DNA of 64,000 nucleotides from Corydoras sp. C115 (taxonomy: Eukaryota > Chordata > Actinopteri > Siluriformes > Callichthyidae). The stretch covers positions 2,381,501 to 2,445,500 of the forward strand of contig JAFMOC010000042.1 in the NCBI GenBank assembly GCA_019802505.1, read 5' to 3'. Under the pieces are notes generated by a model. The model had not been told where the DNA came from, ran no database searches, and saw only the letters and a program-made list of their open reading frames with translations. Below, in pieces: positions 11,201-26,200 of the stretch (position 1 is the first letter of the stretch; each line of letters starts with the position of its first letter). Both the position numbers and the translations under genes were made by a program.

Positions 11201-14200
11201 GGGCAGATACACCCAAGACAGGGCCCAATCTATTGTTTGGACACACACTTACACAGAAAGTCACACGGACACAAGGAGAACATGAAAACCGTGGTGTGGG
11301 CGCGGTAGCTCAGTGGTTAGGACGTTGGGCTATCAATTTGAAGGTTGGGTGTTCAAATCCAAGGTCCACTGAAGTTACCAATGTGGGTCCTTGAGCAAGA
11401 CCCTTAACCCTCATTGCTCCAGGGATGTTGTGATTAACCCTGTGCTCACCTTGTAAGTCGCTTTGGATAAAAGTGTCTGCTAAATGACCAAATGTAATGA
11501 AAAGTCTAACTATATTGGGATTCGAACCCGGAATCCATACCACTGAGAGGCGAACGTGCTAACCACTAAGCCATTGTGCCGCTCAGCCTTAAACTTATAA
11601 ATAATAAAATAACAGCGCAATAGCACATGGACACATTAACTCTGCTACAGTGCTCTGCCTCTAAACTGAGCTACGCTTAGCATTGCATGGTTTGCATTTA
11701 TTACAGCTAAAGTGCAACTCGCAACACGTTGTTTTTTTGGTCTTCAGGAATTCTGTACCGTTGTATTTTGTGTGCCAAAGTGCATACCGAACCGTGTGCC
11801 CAGTACCGAGTGGTTCGTGAAGAATACAGCGTAACATAACACAATAATGTCTTCTTATCCCTATCAATTCAACAAGTATAAGATAAAATAAGACCTTTAT
11901 TGGTCTCACTATGCGGAAATTCACGATACACATCATGCCATGTGCATGCATGCCTGGTGCCTTGTGCTACTGTCATCACACATGTAACACCCACTGCATC
12001 TTTTTAGTACCCTTCAAAAAATAAAAGCATTCTGCCAAAGCTATTGATTGTACACAGAAATAATGCACAACTGTTTATATGCCTTGTGGTTAAAAATAAA
12101 ACAGTAGGGGTTTTCTGTTGCATTACAGTTAGGAATCCTCAAATGACATCTCAACACTCAATGTTCAAAACTGTTGGTTTTTACCTGAAACTTTATACGG
12201 ATTCCATAGTAATCCACTAAATAAAACAAACATTGACGGAAGTTGTCATGTGTGGCACAGTATCATACACAGCCACCAAAAGACTGGTACTGGTACGCAT
12301 GTCTGAATAAGAATCAGTTGTATTCCAGTGTACGAAGTACAAAGACCAACCTGGGTGTATTCATCTCCATAGGTGTTCATTTGAAAGTACTGAGGTATTT
12401 TCAGAAACAGGGTAAGCTTTTTGGCATCTCCCGAGTACTGAAAATTGAAAAGGCATTAATCTTAGACAACACAGTATATATGACATGCATTGATGTTACA
12501 CACAGTGCAAAGTAATGTGACTTGCACTTGTACAGACGAAGGCTTTGCACTTTCTGAGCTCACCTTGTATAAGAGATCAGGTAGCACCTTCACAAAGTGT
12601 TCAGTAAGTTTGGCACAGTCGTCGGTTTGTAGTCTCTTCTCCTTACTACCCACCACCTTTAACATAGTGGGCACATTTATAGTTATATTTACAGCATTCT
12701 TTTCCAGAACAACTAATAAAGGTGATTAAATCATACAACTTAAGCAGCTCAGAATTTTGGTTCATGCTTAAGATCCCAGCATAGGCAGAGCCAATACTAA
12801 AACAATTAACGGTCTGGTCTGTGACAGATGGTAGCTTAGTGGTTAGCACATTTGCCTCTCTCTATTAACAAATTAAAGTATGGAATAAAGGAAAATTAGT
12901 GAATAGTGAATGTTGTCTGGATGCAACATGATTAGTATTAGAGCAAATTTTAAAAGAAAGTGCTCAATATGAACTTAAATTGTAGTTGATTGGTGCACAG
13001 TGCAGACATTTTTCCACAAATTCTTGTTTTTTAGTGAATACTTGTTTCAGTCTGGTGATTCTTTCTAAATGTTGTTTATGAAATGTGTAATTTCAGTCCC
13101 TAAATCTGATTGGCTGAGCTGTTTGTCCATGCCGTGACATTACTGACAATAATGCACGCCTCTGACCGCTTCAAATTTACATCAATGCGTGATATACAAT
13201 CAATTATTTTAAATATTGTACTGTATCATAAATGGGAATACAGATTAATATGAAAAGAGAGCCGAATCACAATGAGCACTAAGCATGTTACAGCTGTTGT
13301 TTATAAATTGTGTTCTGTAATTTGGCCACTATACGGCAGTTTTTGATTGTTAGAGAAACCAGAATTCCTGTTCCTGAGCAATCAAAGATCACTTTAAAAA
13401 CCTGACTAAATGGACATTTTTGTAAACATTTTATAAAAGCATTAAGGCACTTAAGGTTGTGCATTATTATGAATAAATCACAGAAAGAGGTATAACTGTA
13501 CTCCGTTGCGCGTCGTGCCTATTCACATCCACCACAAACCTTCTTCCCTGTACTTCTCCCTGCCAGTGGAGGTCCCTTAGCTGCCTGCCTCAATGACGCC
13601 AAAAGAATCTCAATTAACAGAGCCTCTTCAGCACTGCTTAATTCTGTGGAACAGACACACAAACGATCATACAGCTGGAAGAGAGGGAATTGGCGGTCAA
13701 GAGAGAATGATGGATGATCTATTGACCTTGATCTGGTGAAGCAGGGTTGGCAGTGAGCATGGATGTGAGAGAAGCCCAGTCCCTCAGCAGAGTTCCACTA
13801 CTGTCCCATAGACTGTCCACAAGGTACAGCACATGCTGGTGCAGCTGTAGCCCAGAAAACAAACCAGAAACACAAGCAGCAAATACATAAAACAGCAGAT
13901 TCATCCCCCCCCCCACATGAATCAGTTACTAGTGAATAACTCTTTAATCTGAAAAGTGCAAATCTACGGACTTCCAGAGAGGACAAAAAAAACTTCACGC
14001 GATCACCACATATTTTTGTCCTTATCACGATATAACAAAACTTCTCTTGTGATCTCATCTTATTTTTTACATTATTATCAGCTCTGCTGTTTCCTAAAGC
14101 TGATGACGGGGTGTTTTTTGGACAGGGTCTCACCTGCCATTAGATCTGTTAGGTTTTGTATCTGGTGCAGTACAAAAAGAGATGGTGCAGTACAAAACTA

Positions 14201-17200
14201 TGTTGCATTACAGCACCTGATATTACAGATTCCTTTATCTTTGTGTTTGCTAATGCTGTTACTAATAGACCTCCTCCCAAAAATAAATATAAAATGTCCT
14301 CAATGAGCCATATTCTTTAAATAACACACTGTAAAACATGAATCCTTTTGTTTTTATAATTTCAAATGTATTCAAATGTTCAAGCACATAGAATAAATAA
14401 CTTATGATTTATCTCGTTCACATAAATATTTCATTTCAATGTATTTATTAGAGTTCTGAATCTTAGAATCTACATTTAGAATTGAAGGGAATTTTGTAAT
14501 AACTGTTTTTTTTTATAGTTCGAGGTTCTTTAATTGTCATATACATATTACAAACTCTTCTTTCATAAAAATTGCAGACCATTTTATTTAATGTGTTGAA
14601 GTAAATAAAACCACATCACCTATTAAATAAACAGTCCCTGCGTCTGGTGTATTGACAAGACAATTATGCCACTTCTTTGGTTGCTCAAAAATAAGTCATG
14701 ACCATGAGAAAACAAGTTTTGTTGTCATGATGATGAGAACAATAAGTCGTGATCATGAGATAAAAGGTTTTGTTATGGCTTGATAATGAGAAAAATATGT
14801 CGTGGTCATTAGATAACAAATTTTGGAATAATGAGAAAATTAAGTTGTGATCACGAGAAAATAAGTTTTGTTAAGTCGTGATAATGAGCAAATTAAATCG
14901 TAATCATGAGAAAACAAGTTTTGTTAAGTCGTGATCACGAGAAAACAAGTTATGTAATGACAATTAATAACGTATGTCCTCTCTGGACTTTCATACAAAT
15001 CAGATTCTGAAACATTTTAAACAGGTCAGTAATAAACAAGGAATTAGGAGTACTTTAGCATCAAATACCTGGTTTTGAGTGTGGAAATGGTAGAGGGCCC
15101 TGACCCAGGATCGAGTGAGCTCTTTACCCCTCTCCTCCATGGACGTTTCATCTGTGGGTTCTGGCACTGAAGGCTTTCTGAGCAGTCTGGGTAAATATTT
15201 TTAAAAAGCTCCATGAACAATTAAACATGTACTGTAAACTGGGAATCGTTCTGAAAAAGCAATGAAACCTGGTGAACTTGTAATTTGATAATCAAATCCT
15301 ATTTTTTTAGCATGACAAAATATTTTTTTAGTGTTTAAAATAAGAAACTAAATTGTGAGTTACAAATTTAAATATTCCTGCAACACATTTAAATAAAATT
15401 ACAAAATAGCAAAACAAAGTTGACTAGTTTACAGTAACTCTGTGCAAAAAGGTTCCACATTGAGCAGTTTTATTTAGAACAGGTAAGGTCATCAAGATTA
15501 AGTTTAAACATACTGTCCACCAAAGGCATAGCCTTTGCAAGCAAGAATTAGTGCCAAACTTTGTTAGAAAAATTAACTGTCAGTTAAAATATGTTTTTTC
15601 CAGTTTAACATCGTAAAAAATCTTTTTACCACCTACAGTTTAAAGCATCATTGTGCTAAATGTATGTGACCATCAACCCCTCATGTTGTAATGTTTAATC
15701 ATGCATTCTGTTGCCAAATTGGATTGGGAGAACCGACAGTCATGGCCAAAGGTTTTGAGAATGACAAAAATATTATATTTTCACATGATCTGCTGCCCTC
15801 TGGTCTTTATGTGTGTTTGTCAGATGTTGTTATCACATACAGAAATATAATTGCAATCATATTATGAGTAACAAAAGCTTTTATTGACAGTTAGAATGAG
15901 TTAATGCAGCAAGTCAATATTTGCAGTGTTGACCCTTCTTCTTCAGGACCTCTGCAATTCTCCCTGGCATGCTCTCAATCAATTTCTGGACCAAACGCTG
16001 ACTGATAGCAGTCCATTCTTACACAATCAATGCTTGCATTTTGTCAGAATGTGTAGGTTTTTGTTTGTCCACCCGTCTCTTGATGATTGACAACAAGTAC
16101 TCAATGGGATTAAGATCTGGGGAGTTTCCAGGCCATGGACCCAAAATCTCTATGTTTTGTTCCCTGAGCCATGTAGTTATCACCTTTGCTTTATGGCAAG
16201 GTGCTCCATCATGTTGGAAAAGGCATCGTTGATCACCAAACTGCTCTTGGATGGTTGGGAGAAGTTTCTCTCGAGGACATTCTGGTACCATTCTTTATTC
16301 ATGGCTATTCATGGCATTCTATAGTTTTCGTGTTTTTAGGCAAGACTGTGAGAGAGCCGATTCCCTTGGCGGAGAAGCAACCCCACACATGAATGGTTTC
16401 AGGATGCTTTACAGTTGGCATGAGACAAGACTGGTGGTAGCGCTCACCTCGTCTTCTCCGAATAAGCTGTTTTCCAGATGTCCCAAACAATCGGAAAGGG
16501 GATTCATCAGAGAAAATGACTTTACCCCAGTCTCAGCAGTCCACTCCCTGTACCTTTTGCAGAATATCAGTCTGTCCCTGATGATTTTTTCTGGAGAGAA
16601 ACAGCTTCTTTGCTGCCCTCCTTGAGACCAGACCTTGCTCCAAGAGTCTCCGCCTCACAGTGCGTGCAGATGCACTCACACCTGTCTGCTGCCATTCCTG
16701 AGCAAGCTCTGCACTGCTGGTAGCCCGATCCCGCAGCTGAAACCCTTTTAAGAGACAGTCCTGGCGCTTGCTGGTCTTTCTTGGGCACCCTGGAGCCTTT
16801 TTGGCAACAATGGAACCTCTCTCCTTGAAGCTCTTGATGATGTGATAGATTGTTGTCTGAGGTGCAATCTTTCTAGCTGCGATACTCTTCCCTGTTAGGC
16901 CATATTTGTGCAGTGCAATGATGACTGCATGTGTCTCTTTAGAGATAACCATGGTTAACAGAAGAGAAACAATGATGCCAAACATCAGCCTCCTTTTAAA
17001 GTGTCCAGTGGTGTCATTCTTACTTAATCATGACAGATTGATCTCCAGCCCTGTCCTCATCAACACCCACACCTGTGTTAATGGAGCAATCACTGAAACG
17101 ATATTAGCTGGTCCTTTTAAGGCAGGGCTGCAATGAAGTTGAAATGTGTTTTGGGGGATATAGTTCATTTTCTAGGTAAATATTGACTTTGCAATGAATT

Positions 17201-20200
17201 GCTGTGAAGCTGATCACTCTTTATAACATTCTGGAGTATATGCTAATTGCCATTATAAAAACTGAAGCAGTAGACTTTGTAAAATTAATATTTTTATCAT
17301 TCTCAAAACTTTTGGCCATGACTGTAGGAAAACTGATACTAAACCAAATCCATCAATTTATTTGAGCCCAAATTCATCTGAAAAGGACTGAAAGACACAG
17401 AAATGTATTCTGTAGTCAGACAAGTCCAAGACCATCCAGATAATGACCAATGAAAATTGCAAAAACTAGCATCTGTAATAGCATAAGAGTACCTCAATAT
17501 GAATGGCTATCTACACTGCTCCATGAAAGTATTTAAAGTTAAATGGCACTAATTCTTTAAGTTGGCACTATTTTCCAGAACGTAAAATATATCCTCATTC
17601 GTACCCACCCCGTTACACTCATGTAGCCACACATTAAAATCACCAACAAAAACCTCATAAAATTGCAATATTATTTAGGAAAATAACATGCAAAATCCGA
17701 CACAACCGAGGGAAACAGTATGAAGGGAAGCAGACAGACCATTTACAATTATTTTAAGTTTTCATGGACAAAATATAATTAACATCATTCTGCAATTCAG
17801 ATATTTTTAGACCAAAAGATAAGGCCTCGAATGCCCTGATGGCCCACCAATGGTTGCAATTTTACCCTATGTGCACTAGCAAAAACTAGAGTTTACCACT
17901 TTAGTGCCTGAGATGGCAAAATAAATGAGATATATGAAATTTGTATAGGTATATGAAATATGAAATATGTAAACAGTTGAGGAGATCAACTGGAGATTTT
18001 ATGATAGTTATAATAAATTGTTTACTTTTAAAATCATGGGGTGTGAACCATTTTCAATGTTTTAGATGACTTGTTTAACACAGGATTTACATTTGAATGT
18101 GGATTTTTACCACACACATATAACAATTAAGATAATCAAATTAACTCTAAAAGCACAAACAGTAAGCATTTTGTTGTTACCTTAAGCATGTGGATAATTT
18201 CTAATGTGTTGTTCCTTCATTCGGTTTATGTAGCCTTATTGAAATTAACAATTTAAGATTAATGCAATCAACAACTAGTACACATCTTAATCATTTCACA
18301 CAACTAATTACATAAAAGGCCATCAATCTAGGAATGGAATCTCTACTATAACTGAATGATTTGAATGAAGGAATGATTTTTACCCCAATATTAGAATTGT
18401 AAACCATAATTTGCCTAAAGATACACTTTAATATTTACACTTACTTGGTATTCAAGAATTCACCTGCCATGGTAGCAAGTGGCCGATGTGCTGAGTACAC
18501 AAGCTGAAACATGTGCTTCAAGTCATCCTGGCTCAAGACATCCTCACATGACCTGTCAATAAGGACGGGCAAAAAAAAATAGTCATTAATGCTTCAGTCA
18601 GATTTACTGATTATAGTTTTAATACCATCAGAGGAAAGAAACTCTCGTTAAAGAGCAACACTTACTGTGCAATTGCAATCAACAGCCTCAAAGCTTGAAC
18701 TGCTACCTCATGGTCCTTGTCCAAAGTCATAGACACCATTCTCTCCTGCAGCAAAAAGTCAACCAACAGTGCAGTTTTTAAGAAAAGATTTAACTTACAA
18801 TTATATGTACAGTATTGCTCAAATGTTGAAAAGGTCCTAGTGATCCAAACTATTTTTAATTATCTATATTAAAAAAAAAGCCTGACAGTAAAAACCTAGA
18901 AAAAAATGCTAGATTTGATTACTCATTAACTAGCAAAATAACAGTGCTTCACAGCAGAAAAGTACTGCATGAAAATGTTTATCAAGAAAATATATATATA
19001 CCAAAATATATACCAATATTTACTTGTTAAGGACGTTGTCATTTTGGCCCTCCGGTTGTAATATGGCCAAGCTGGGCGCTGAGCTTACTCTTGAGCATGC
19101 AACAGTTGGTAATGTAATCCTCAATTGGAAATGTCATATACTCATTTTACGTACCTAAGTATTATTCTTCAGTTAGCGCTGGGAACACATAGCGGCGGAA
19201 CTCATTGTACTGTAAATGTTCATGATGGCACCTGGTGTGGCGCCCATTTCAAAGCGTTGGTTTTGGTTAGCGCAGGGAAGCCATGTACCAAATTTTATGA
19301 AGATGGCATCATAAATATGAAAGTTCAAGATGGTGGACGTGCTCAACCATTATGACCCTTACAGGTCAAATTTTTAAATTAAACTCGCTTAACTTTTGTA
19401 AATAAGCTGTAAGGAAAATTTCACCCTTCTATCTACACAATATGTTGGAAAATTAGTGATGAGTCAGTCAGTGAGTCAGGGAGTGAGGGCTTTGCCTTTT
19501 ATTAGTATAGATTAAATAATTCAATATAACATATCAAGAGATGGCAAAATAATATAAATATCTGCTCTTTGTAGGCCTAGTCCTCTATAAAGAACAAGTT
19601 TTTCAGGTCCTTTCTCAACTTGTGACTTGTAGCAAAGACAACTACTGGCCAGAAGCTGGATTTCTGTTGGATTAGTGGTCCTGCAGTCCTGCAGGATGGC
19701 CTCACTGAACTGAACTAATCTTCAGTTCAGTAAAACTAATCTAGTTTTCTAACCTTTACATGGATGTCCTACACTGTTAATGTTGCCTGTCCGCTCACGG
19801 AGGATGAGTCCCCCTCTGAGCCTTGGTCCTCCCAAGATTTCTTCCTTTAATTACTTGAACTTGCTCAAATCTAAAGGGTTTACATATTTTTTACAATCAG
19901 TGTAAATCAGGAATGTCCAAAGTCTGGTCTGCAGGTCGTGATTAATTAAATCAGACTTATCATTTAAATATCATTCAGACTTAACATTTAGATGCCAAAT
20001 TTCTGGCAAAAATCAAATATTTAGTGACAGTCAACATAAAGGAGAAAAAGAATACCTTAAATCGACTTGTAAAAAGATCCATTTTAGGGCTAAGATTAAC
20101 ATCTTGATAAAGTTCCTGAAGACCTAGTACACACTTCAATCGCACGTCGGGTTGCTGCAAAAATCAGAGAGCCACAAATTTAAAGCTAATTTCACCAAAA

Positions 20201-23200
20201 AAAAAATATGAAGAAATGTAACAGGATGGCTTAAAACAAATGTGAGCCATAACTAATTCTAACTGTTAAGTGTAGTGGATGATGTGTTAATAGCTTTAAA
20301 ACAACATATCCTTTCCATACTTTTTTAGGTTTTATGGGAATTTGACTAGATCTGATAACTTTTGGTAGGGATCATGTTAACGGTTTTAGCAAATTCTTTT
20401 GGACTGTTTGATTAACAGAACCAAGTGGTTTAGGTTTTTGAGATTTTATTGCTTTTGTAGAGCTGAAACATTAGTTTCTCACTTGTTTCTTCCTTTAGAT
20501 TTACATCAAATTCAAACAGAACAACACAGTGGATCAGCACCATACGCTTACTGTGCTCTAGTGACAAATGTTGTTGATTCAAAAACATTCTGGCTTATTG
20601 AACAAATTTAATGATGCATTTCAATATAAATGTAAATAAAGATGAACCAGAAGGCAAAACTCTAAATTTACTGGTCAATCTATGGTCACGAACTCTGCGT
20701 AGTGATCGAAAGAATGAGGTTGTGAATACAAGCGGCCAAAATGAATTCTCTCCACAGAGTGGCTTGGCTTTCCTTAAGAGATTAAGTTCATAAGGGTAAG
20801 GAATTCATTCATTTGGGAGGAGCTTGGGGTACAGCTGCTGCTTCTTTACGTTAAGAGGAGCCAGCTGAGGTGGTTCGAGCATCAGGTCCAGATGCGTCCT
20901 GGATGGCTCCCTAGTGTTCTGGACCTGTTTAACTGGAAGACCAAGAACAAAATGGAGAGATTATGTATTTCAGTTGGCCTGGGAATGCCTTGGTGTGCAG
21001 AAAGATAGCTGGGGATAGGGATGTCTGGGCTTCTTTACTTATGATGCTGCCCTTGTGACCCGGACCCGGATATGCGGCAGATAATGGGTGATTTAGAAGC
21101 CTTACTAATCTTTAACCTGAATCTTTCATTCATTTATTATCTTCCGCTTTTATTATCTTATATTTTATTATATTTTATTTTTTTTATTATCTTATAAATA
21201 TAAGATAAAATATTATCTTATATTTTATTTATTATCTTATATTAGGGTCGTGGTGGGGTTCCCCATGCCCATCCAGGGGAGAACGTTTCGGGCGCTGGGC
21301 AGATACACCCAGGACAGGGCGCCAATCTATCGCTGGGCACACAATTTGGAGAACTCAATTGACTTAATCCATGTTTTTGGACTGTGAGAGGAAACCGGAG
21401 AACCCGGAGGAAACCCATGCAGACACAGGGAGAACATAGAAACTCCACCCAGATGGGGATTCGAACCGAGAATCCCTAGTGCTGGGAGGCGAACGTGCTA
21501 ACCACTAAGCCACCATGCCGCCTAACCTGAATCTTAATGTTGAAATTAAAGACTATTCATCCAACATCCAAAATTAGCATAACATTAAGAAGGTAGTTAG
21601 AAGAAAAGGCAGTAATCGATGTGATGTACAAAGATGAACTGCAGACTCACCTTGTCATACATCATCCAGCCTACATATTTCAAGTAGGTGTCATTAAGAA
21701 AGGCTGAACTGTAGATCTTCATCCACAGAGCCAGTTCCTCTATACAGATCGCCCTTATTTCAGGTATTATGTCCCTGCCAAAGCAGAACTCATAAAGCTT
21801 AATTGATCTAAAGTCTTGAGGTACACTAAAAAAAATAAAGATCAGAAGAGATGAAATTACCTGTATCTTTTAAGAAAAACTCCCTTGAAAATGGCATCCA
21901 TCATGTCCTCTATTTCAAGTTTCCTGTCTTGCAACTAAAATAGATTTAAATAAGCAAATTAAACTTGTTAATCTTGCTTATTTCAAGTGTTCTGTTCACA
22001 TCTGATATGATTGCACTTTACTGTTTTGTGTATACACAAGATTTAAATCTATATAAATGCATTCAGCAAGCACTTTAATAAGAACACTGTAAATAATACC
22101 AGGGTGAGTCCTGCCTTTTTTTTTTAAATGTACAAGTTAGATTTTGCACATTCGTTTCTGCTCATTACCATGGTAGAGAATTTATATGAGTTACTGTAAG
22201 TGTTCTGTTAACTGAACCAGTCTGTCTATTTTCCATTTAATCTAAAAAACTGATGCTCACTGTGTATGTTTTATGAAATGCATCATGATGTGCATCTCTA
22301 TAAACTTTACGTTAAACGTTACATCTCTACAAACTTTACATCTTTACCATCAACTTTACATCTCTATAAACTTTTACGTTAAGTGTGAAATCCTTAAAAA
22401 TATCCAGCATTTGTAGGTAATTTAGCTGATGCTTAACATTGTGATGTCAGTAAACTTGGGATTTGAACCCACAACCTTCAGAATGCGTTATCAAGAAAGT
22501 GATTCTTATAAGGTTCTCAGTGAATACCCAATTTTGATTTAGTAAGACCGAAGCACCTCAGTAATCTTTCTCTGGAGCTTCTCTAGCCGTGGCGAGATCC
22601 GCTTGCTTGACATCTTGGCCACCTCGACGTCATACAGTCTCTGGCTGTTCTCCACACTGACACTGAGACTTAGAGTTACGTTTACCAAAGCAGTGAACAG
22701 CTTCACAGCTAAACGCCATGGAAAAGATAAAAAGACAAAGAACATTAAAACTCCTTCTCCGTTGCAAAATCTATCATGAACATGTAATAAAGACAGACGA
22801 TTCTCAACGAGTCAGGGTCAAATGGACACGTTCTTGTTGGGTCATGGACAGCTTTTTTTAAAAAAAAATTAATAGGGCTAAAATAAAATTAAAAAATTAA
22901 TGGGCCGCATGGTGGCTAAGTGGTTGGGACGTTTGTCTCTTAGCGCTGGGGATTCAAGTTTGAATCCCAATTTGGGAGGAATTTTGTGTGGGTTTTCTCC
23001 GGGTCTCCAGATTCTCCCAACAAAACATAGGTTTTAGGCAAATTGGCTGCACCAAATTGCCCCTATATAGCCTGTGTGTGTAAGGAAGAGTGTGTGTGTG
23101 TGTGTGTGTCCAGCAATAGATTGGCACCCTGTTCTAGGTGTATCTGCCCAGCGCCTGAAACATTCTCCCACGGATGGGCATGGGGAACCCCCCAATTGAA

Positions 23201-26200
23201 TGCATGCACATGTAGGTTTAAATGTGTTTTGGAAGGCTTTTTTATAAATTTGTTTGGTTTGTATATTATAAAATTGGGTCACGACTTAATGACCATAAGA
23301 AAAATGTGGGTCCCAGGCTGAGACCAGTTGAGAACCACTTATATAGACCGTTACCTGCCAATGTGCATGTGTGTCGGAAAGCACGCATATGTGATGCTGA
23401 CAGCTCGGTGAGAAGGGAGATGAGTGTGTTCAGGAGGTAGTTGTCAAAGATCACACTATACTGACACTGAGTGATGAGCACCGAGATAAACTCGCAAAAG
23501 TGGGCACGGAACTTCTTCCAGTACACGCCAGACATAATCATGGGGTACTCGCCACTGTCCTGCGAAAGAGACATTACAGTTCACAGAGTAAACTCAATAT
23601 TATTGCAAATTATGATTTGACAAAGTACATGTTAACTTGTTCATCTTTTCTGATGTGCATCACTGCATCATCTCCCACTGTTGACGATAGTGAGAGTTAT
23701 ACTGATTTAATGAAGAACTGAAGAGGTTGAATTAAAAAGGATTAAAAGTGGTTACACTTAATTGGAACACTAGTACATTTAGTTATTTAGCAGATGCTTT
23801 TATTCAAAATGACTTACAAGTGAGTCAAAGTGTATTTTGTAGCCATAACCTGACTCACTTCATTAATAAATGCCCTTAAAAGTGGGTAAAAGCTTGAAAT
23901 CTATATAGGACATTTAAGGAATAAGGTTAATTCTACCTGTGGAAGTTAGTATGCTAGAGCTCGAAATTTTGGAAAAGAAATGTGGCCAACGCAAGTCCTT
24001 CATGAGAATATGACATAGAAAAACAATAAAAAAAATTATTTAATTGTGGGTTGGGGGGAGGACGTTTCAGGCACTGGGCAGATACACTCAAGACAGGGCG
24101 ACAATCTATGCCTGGGAACACAGACACTCACACACAGACACACTATACATAGTGGCAATTTATAAGATTCATTTAACCTTGAATATATGTTTTTAGAATG
24201 TGGGACGAAATGGAGGAACCCAGGGAAAATCCATGCAGAGAACATGGAAGCTCCATCCAGATTGGGATTCAAACCTGGATTCACAGTGCTGAGAGGCAAA
24301 CATGCTAACCAGTAAGTCACTGTGCCTCCCCACTCTGTAGCTCTTATTTTTTTATTAATAAATTTCATTTTGACCAATAGACTAATAGAAATTATTATAG
24401 GATCAATTGTGGCACAGTATGCAAAGGTTAATGCTGCCACTACATAGCAAGAAGGTCCCAGGTTTGATTGCCTTTTAAGGCAAACAAAGGTCCCCTCTGA
24501 GTGGGTTTTCGCCAGATAATTCTGTTTTGTCCCACATTCCAAAGACATTCTGATAGGTACATTGGATGATCAGATTGCTTGTAAATTATGGGCAAGGAAA
24601 GACCTGGCAACCTAACTATATAAAAAAAAAAGTAAACAAAAAATCTTTGCCAGTATCATTGTAATGGCCTAGACATGAGCCAAGGGTCGGTCACAACTGT
24701 AATTTTATAATACATACATACATACATACATACATACAGTACATGCATACAGTGGCACTTGTAGGCTTGTGGTTAAGGAACCAGCCTTGCGACCTGAAAT
24801 TCCCTGGTTTAATTTCTTGGTTCCACCAAGTACTATAGCCGAAGTGCCCTTGAGCAAGGCACCTAACCTCAATTGGTCCCCGGGTGCCAAATACAAGGCT
24901 GCTCACCACTCTGGGCATGTGTGCTCACTTCACTAATGTACTGTATATACAGACCCTTTCCAAAAAATTTTAATATCATTGAAATTGTTGATTAATGGTG
25001 ATTGATTAATTTCCATAATTTCATTCAAAAAGTTAAACTTAGATTCATAGCCCACAAATTAAATGATTTAAAAAAATATATATATTTTTACATAATTTGG
25101 GCTTTCAGATCATAAAACACCCACAAAATAAAGAATTTAAAAGATTGTGGAGATCAGCTCAAATTTTGCAGGGCAAGAATGATGAGTGTGACATACTAAG
25201 TGAGGAATACTAAGTGAGGAACAGAATCCAAACTATTTTAGGTCTAGTATGAAATATCCAGTCAGTCATGATTTGGAGTGCAATGTTTGGTGCAGGTGTT
25301 GGTAAACTCTGCTTGCTTAAAACCAACATCTCCGCAACAGTCTTCCAGAGTGTTTTAGAGGACTTCATGATTACTTCTGCTGAGGATCTGTATAGAGATG
25401 CAGATTTCATCTTCCAGCAGGACCTGGCCCCTGCCCCTGCTGCCTGTAGCACCAAAACCTTGTTTGATGCCCATGCCATCACAGTGCTTGACTGGCCAGC
25501 CAACTTGCCGGACCTAAACCCCATTAAGAATCTATGGGGTGTTTTCAAGAGAAAAATCAGGGGCACCAGAACCAACAACAAAGAAGAGCTGACAGCAAGC
25601 ATCAAGGAAAATTTTAATTTCTGTTTCCATGGGCTTTTATGAGCTAGAAGCCTAAATTATGTAAAGATAAACAAATAAATACTTGAAATTGTTTAAATCA
25701 TGGGCCCTAAATCTATAATCTATGAAAGTTTAACTTTTGAATGGAATTATGGAAATTAATGAACTTTTCCATGATATTCTAATTTTAATGTAGAGGACAA
25801 ATCTCTGTGTGTAAAAGCAGTAGGCAAAATAGATCACATTATACTTGGGTCAATACACTATGCATTAAAACATTTTTTAAGTACTAAGCCTTTAGTATGT
25901 TTCACATATTCAAACTTAATTGTAGGTAGTCTCACTTCGTAGGTGCCTAATATTATTGTATTATTATCTGTCTGTTAAAAAGCTGTTCCTCTTCCTGAAG
26001 TAATCATTCTAACTGCATTCATGTGATTGTGTTTGGTTAATAAGACATAGTGGATAGTGGATTTTCTTCAGGATATAAATCCATAAAACAAAAAACTATT
26101 TTTTGATCTGACCCATTTCCGTAATCGGAAACAGGACATGTACAATATTTCTAGCATCTATATTATTACCAAATATAATGACATCTTATAATCCATGCTC

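Noticed and set aside
11289..11365. Possible tRNA gene
   Set aside because: The tRNA-like sequence is the head of a SINE with body, tail and target duplication; the other tRNA-like heads in the window are also SINEs.
13956..14306. 116-codon plus-strand ORF
   Set aside because: Intronic, no motif, no start context or splice support; composition like random AT-rich sequence.
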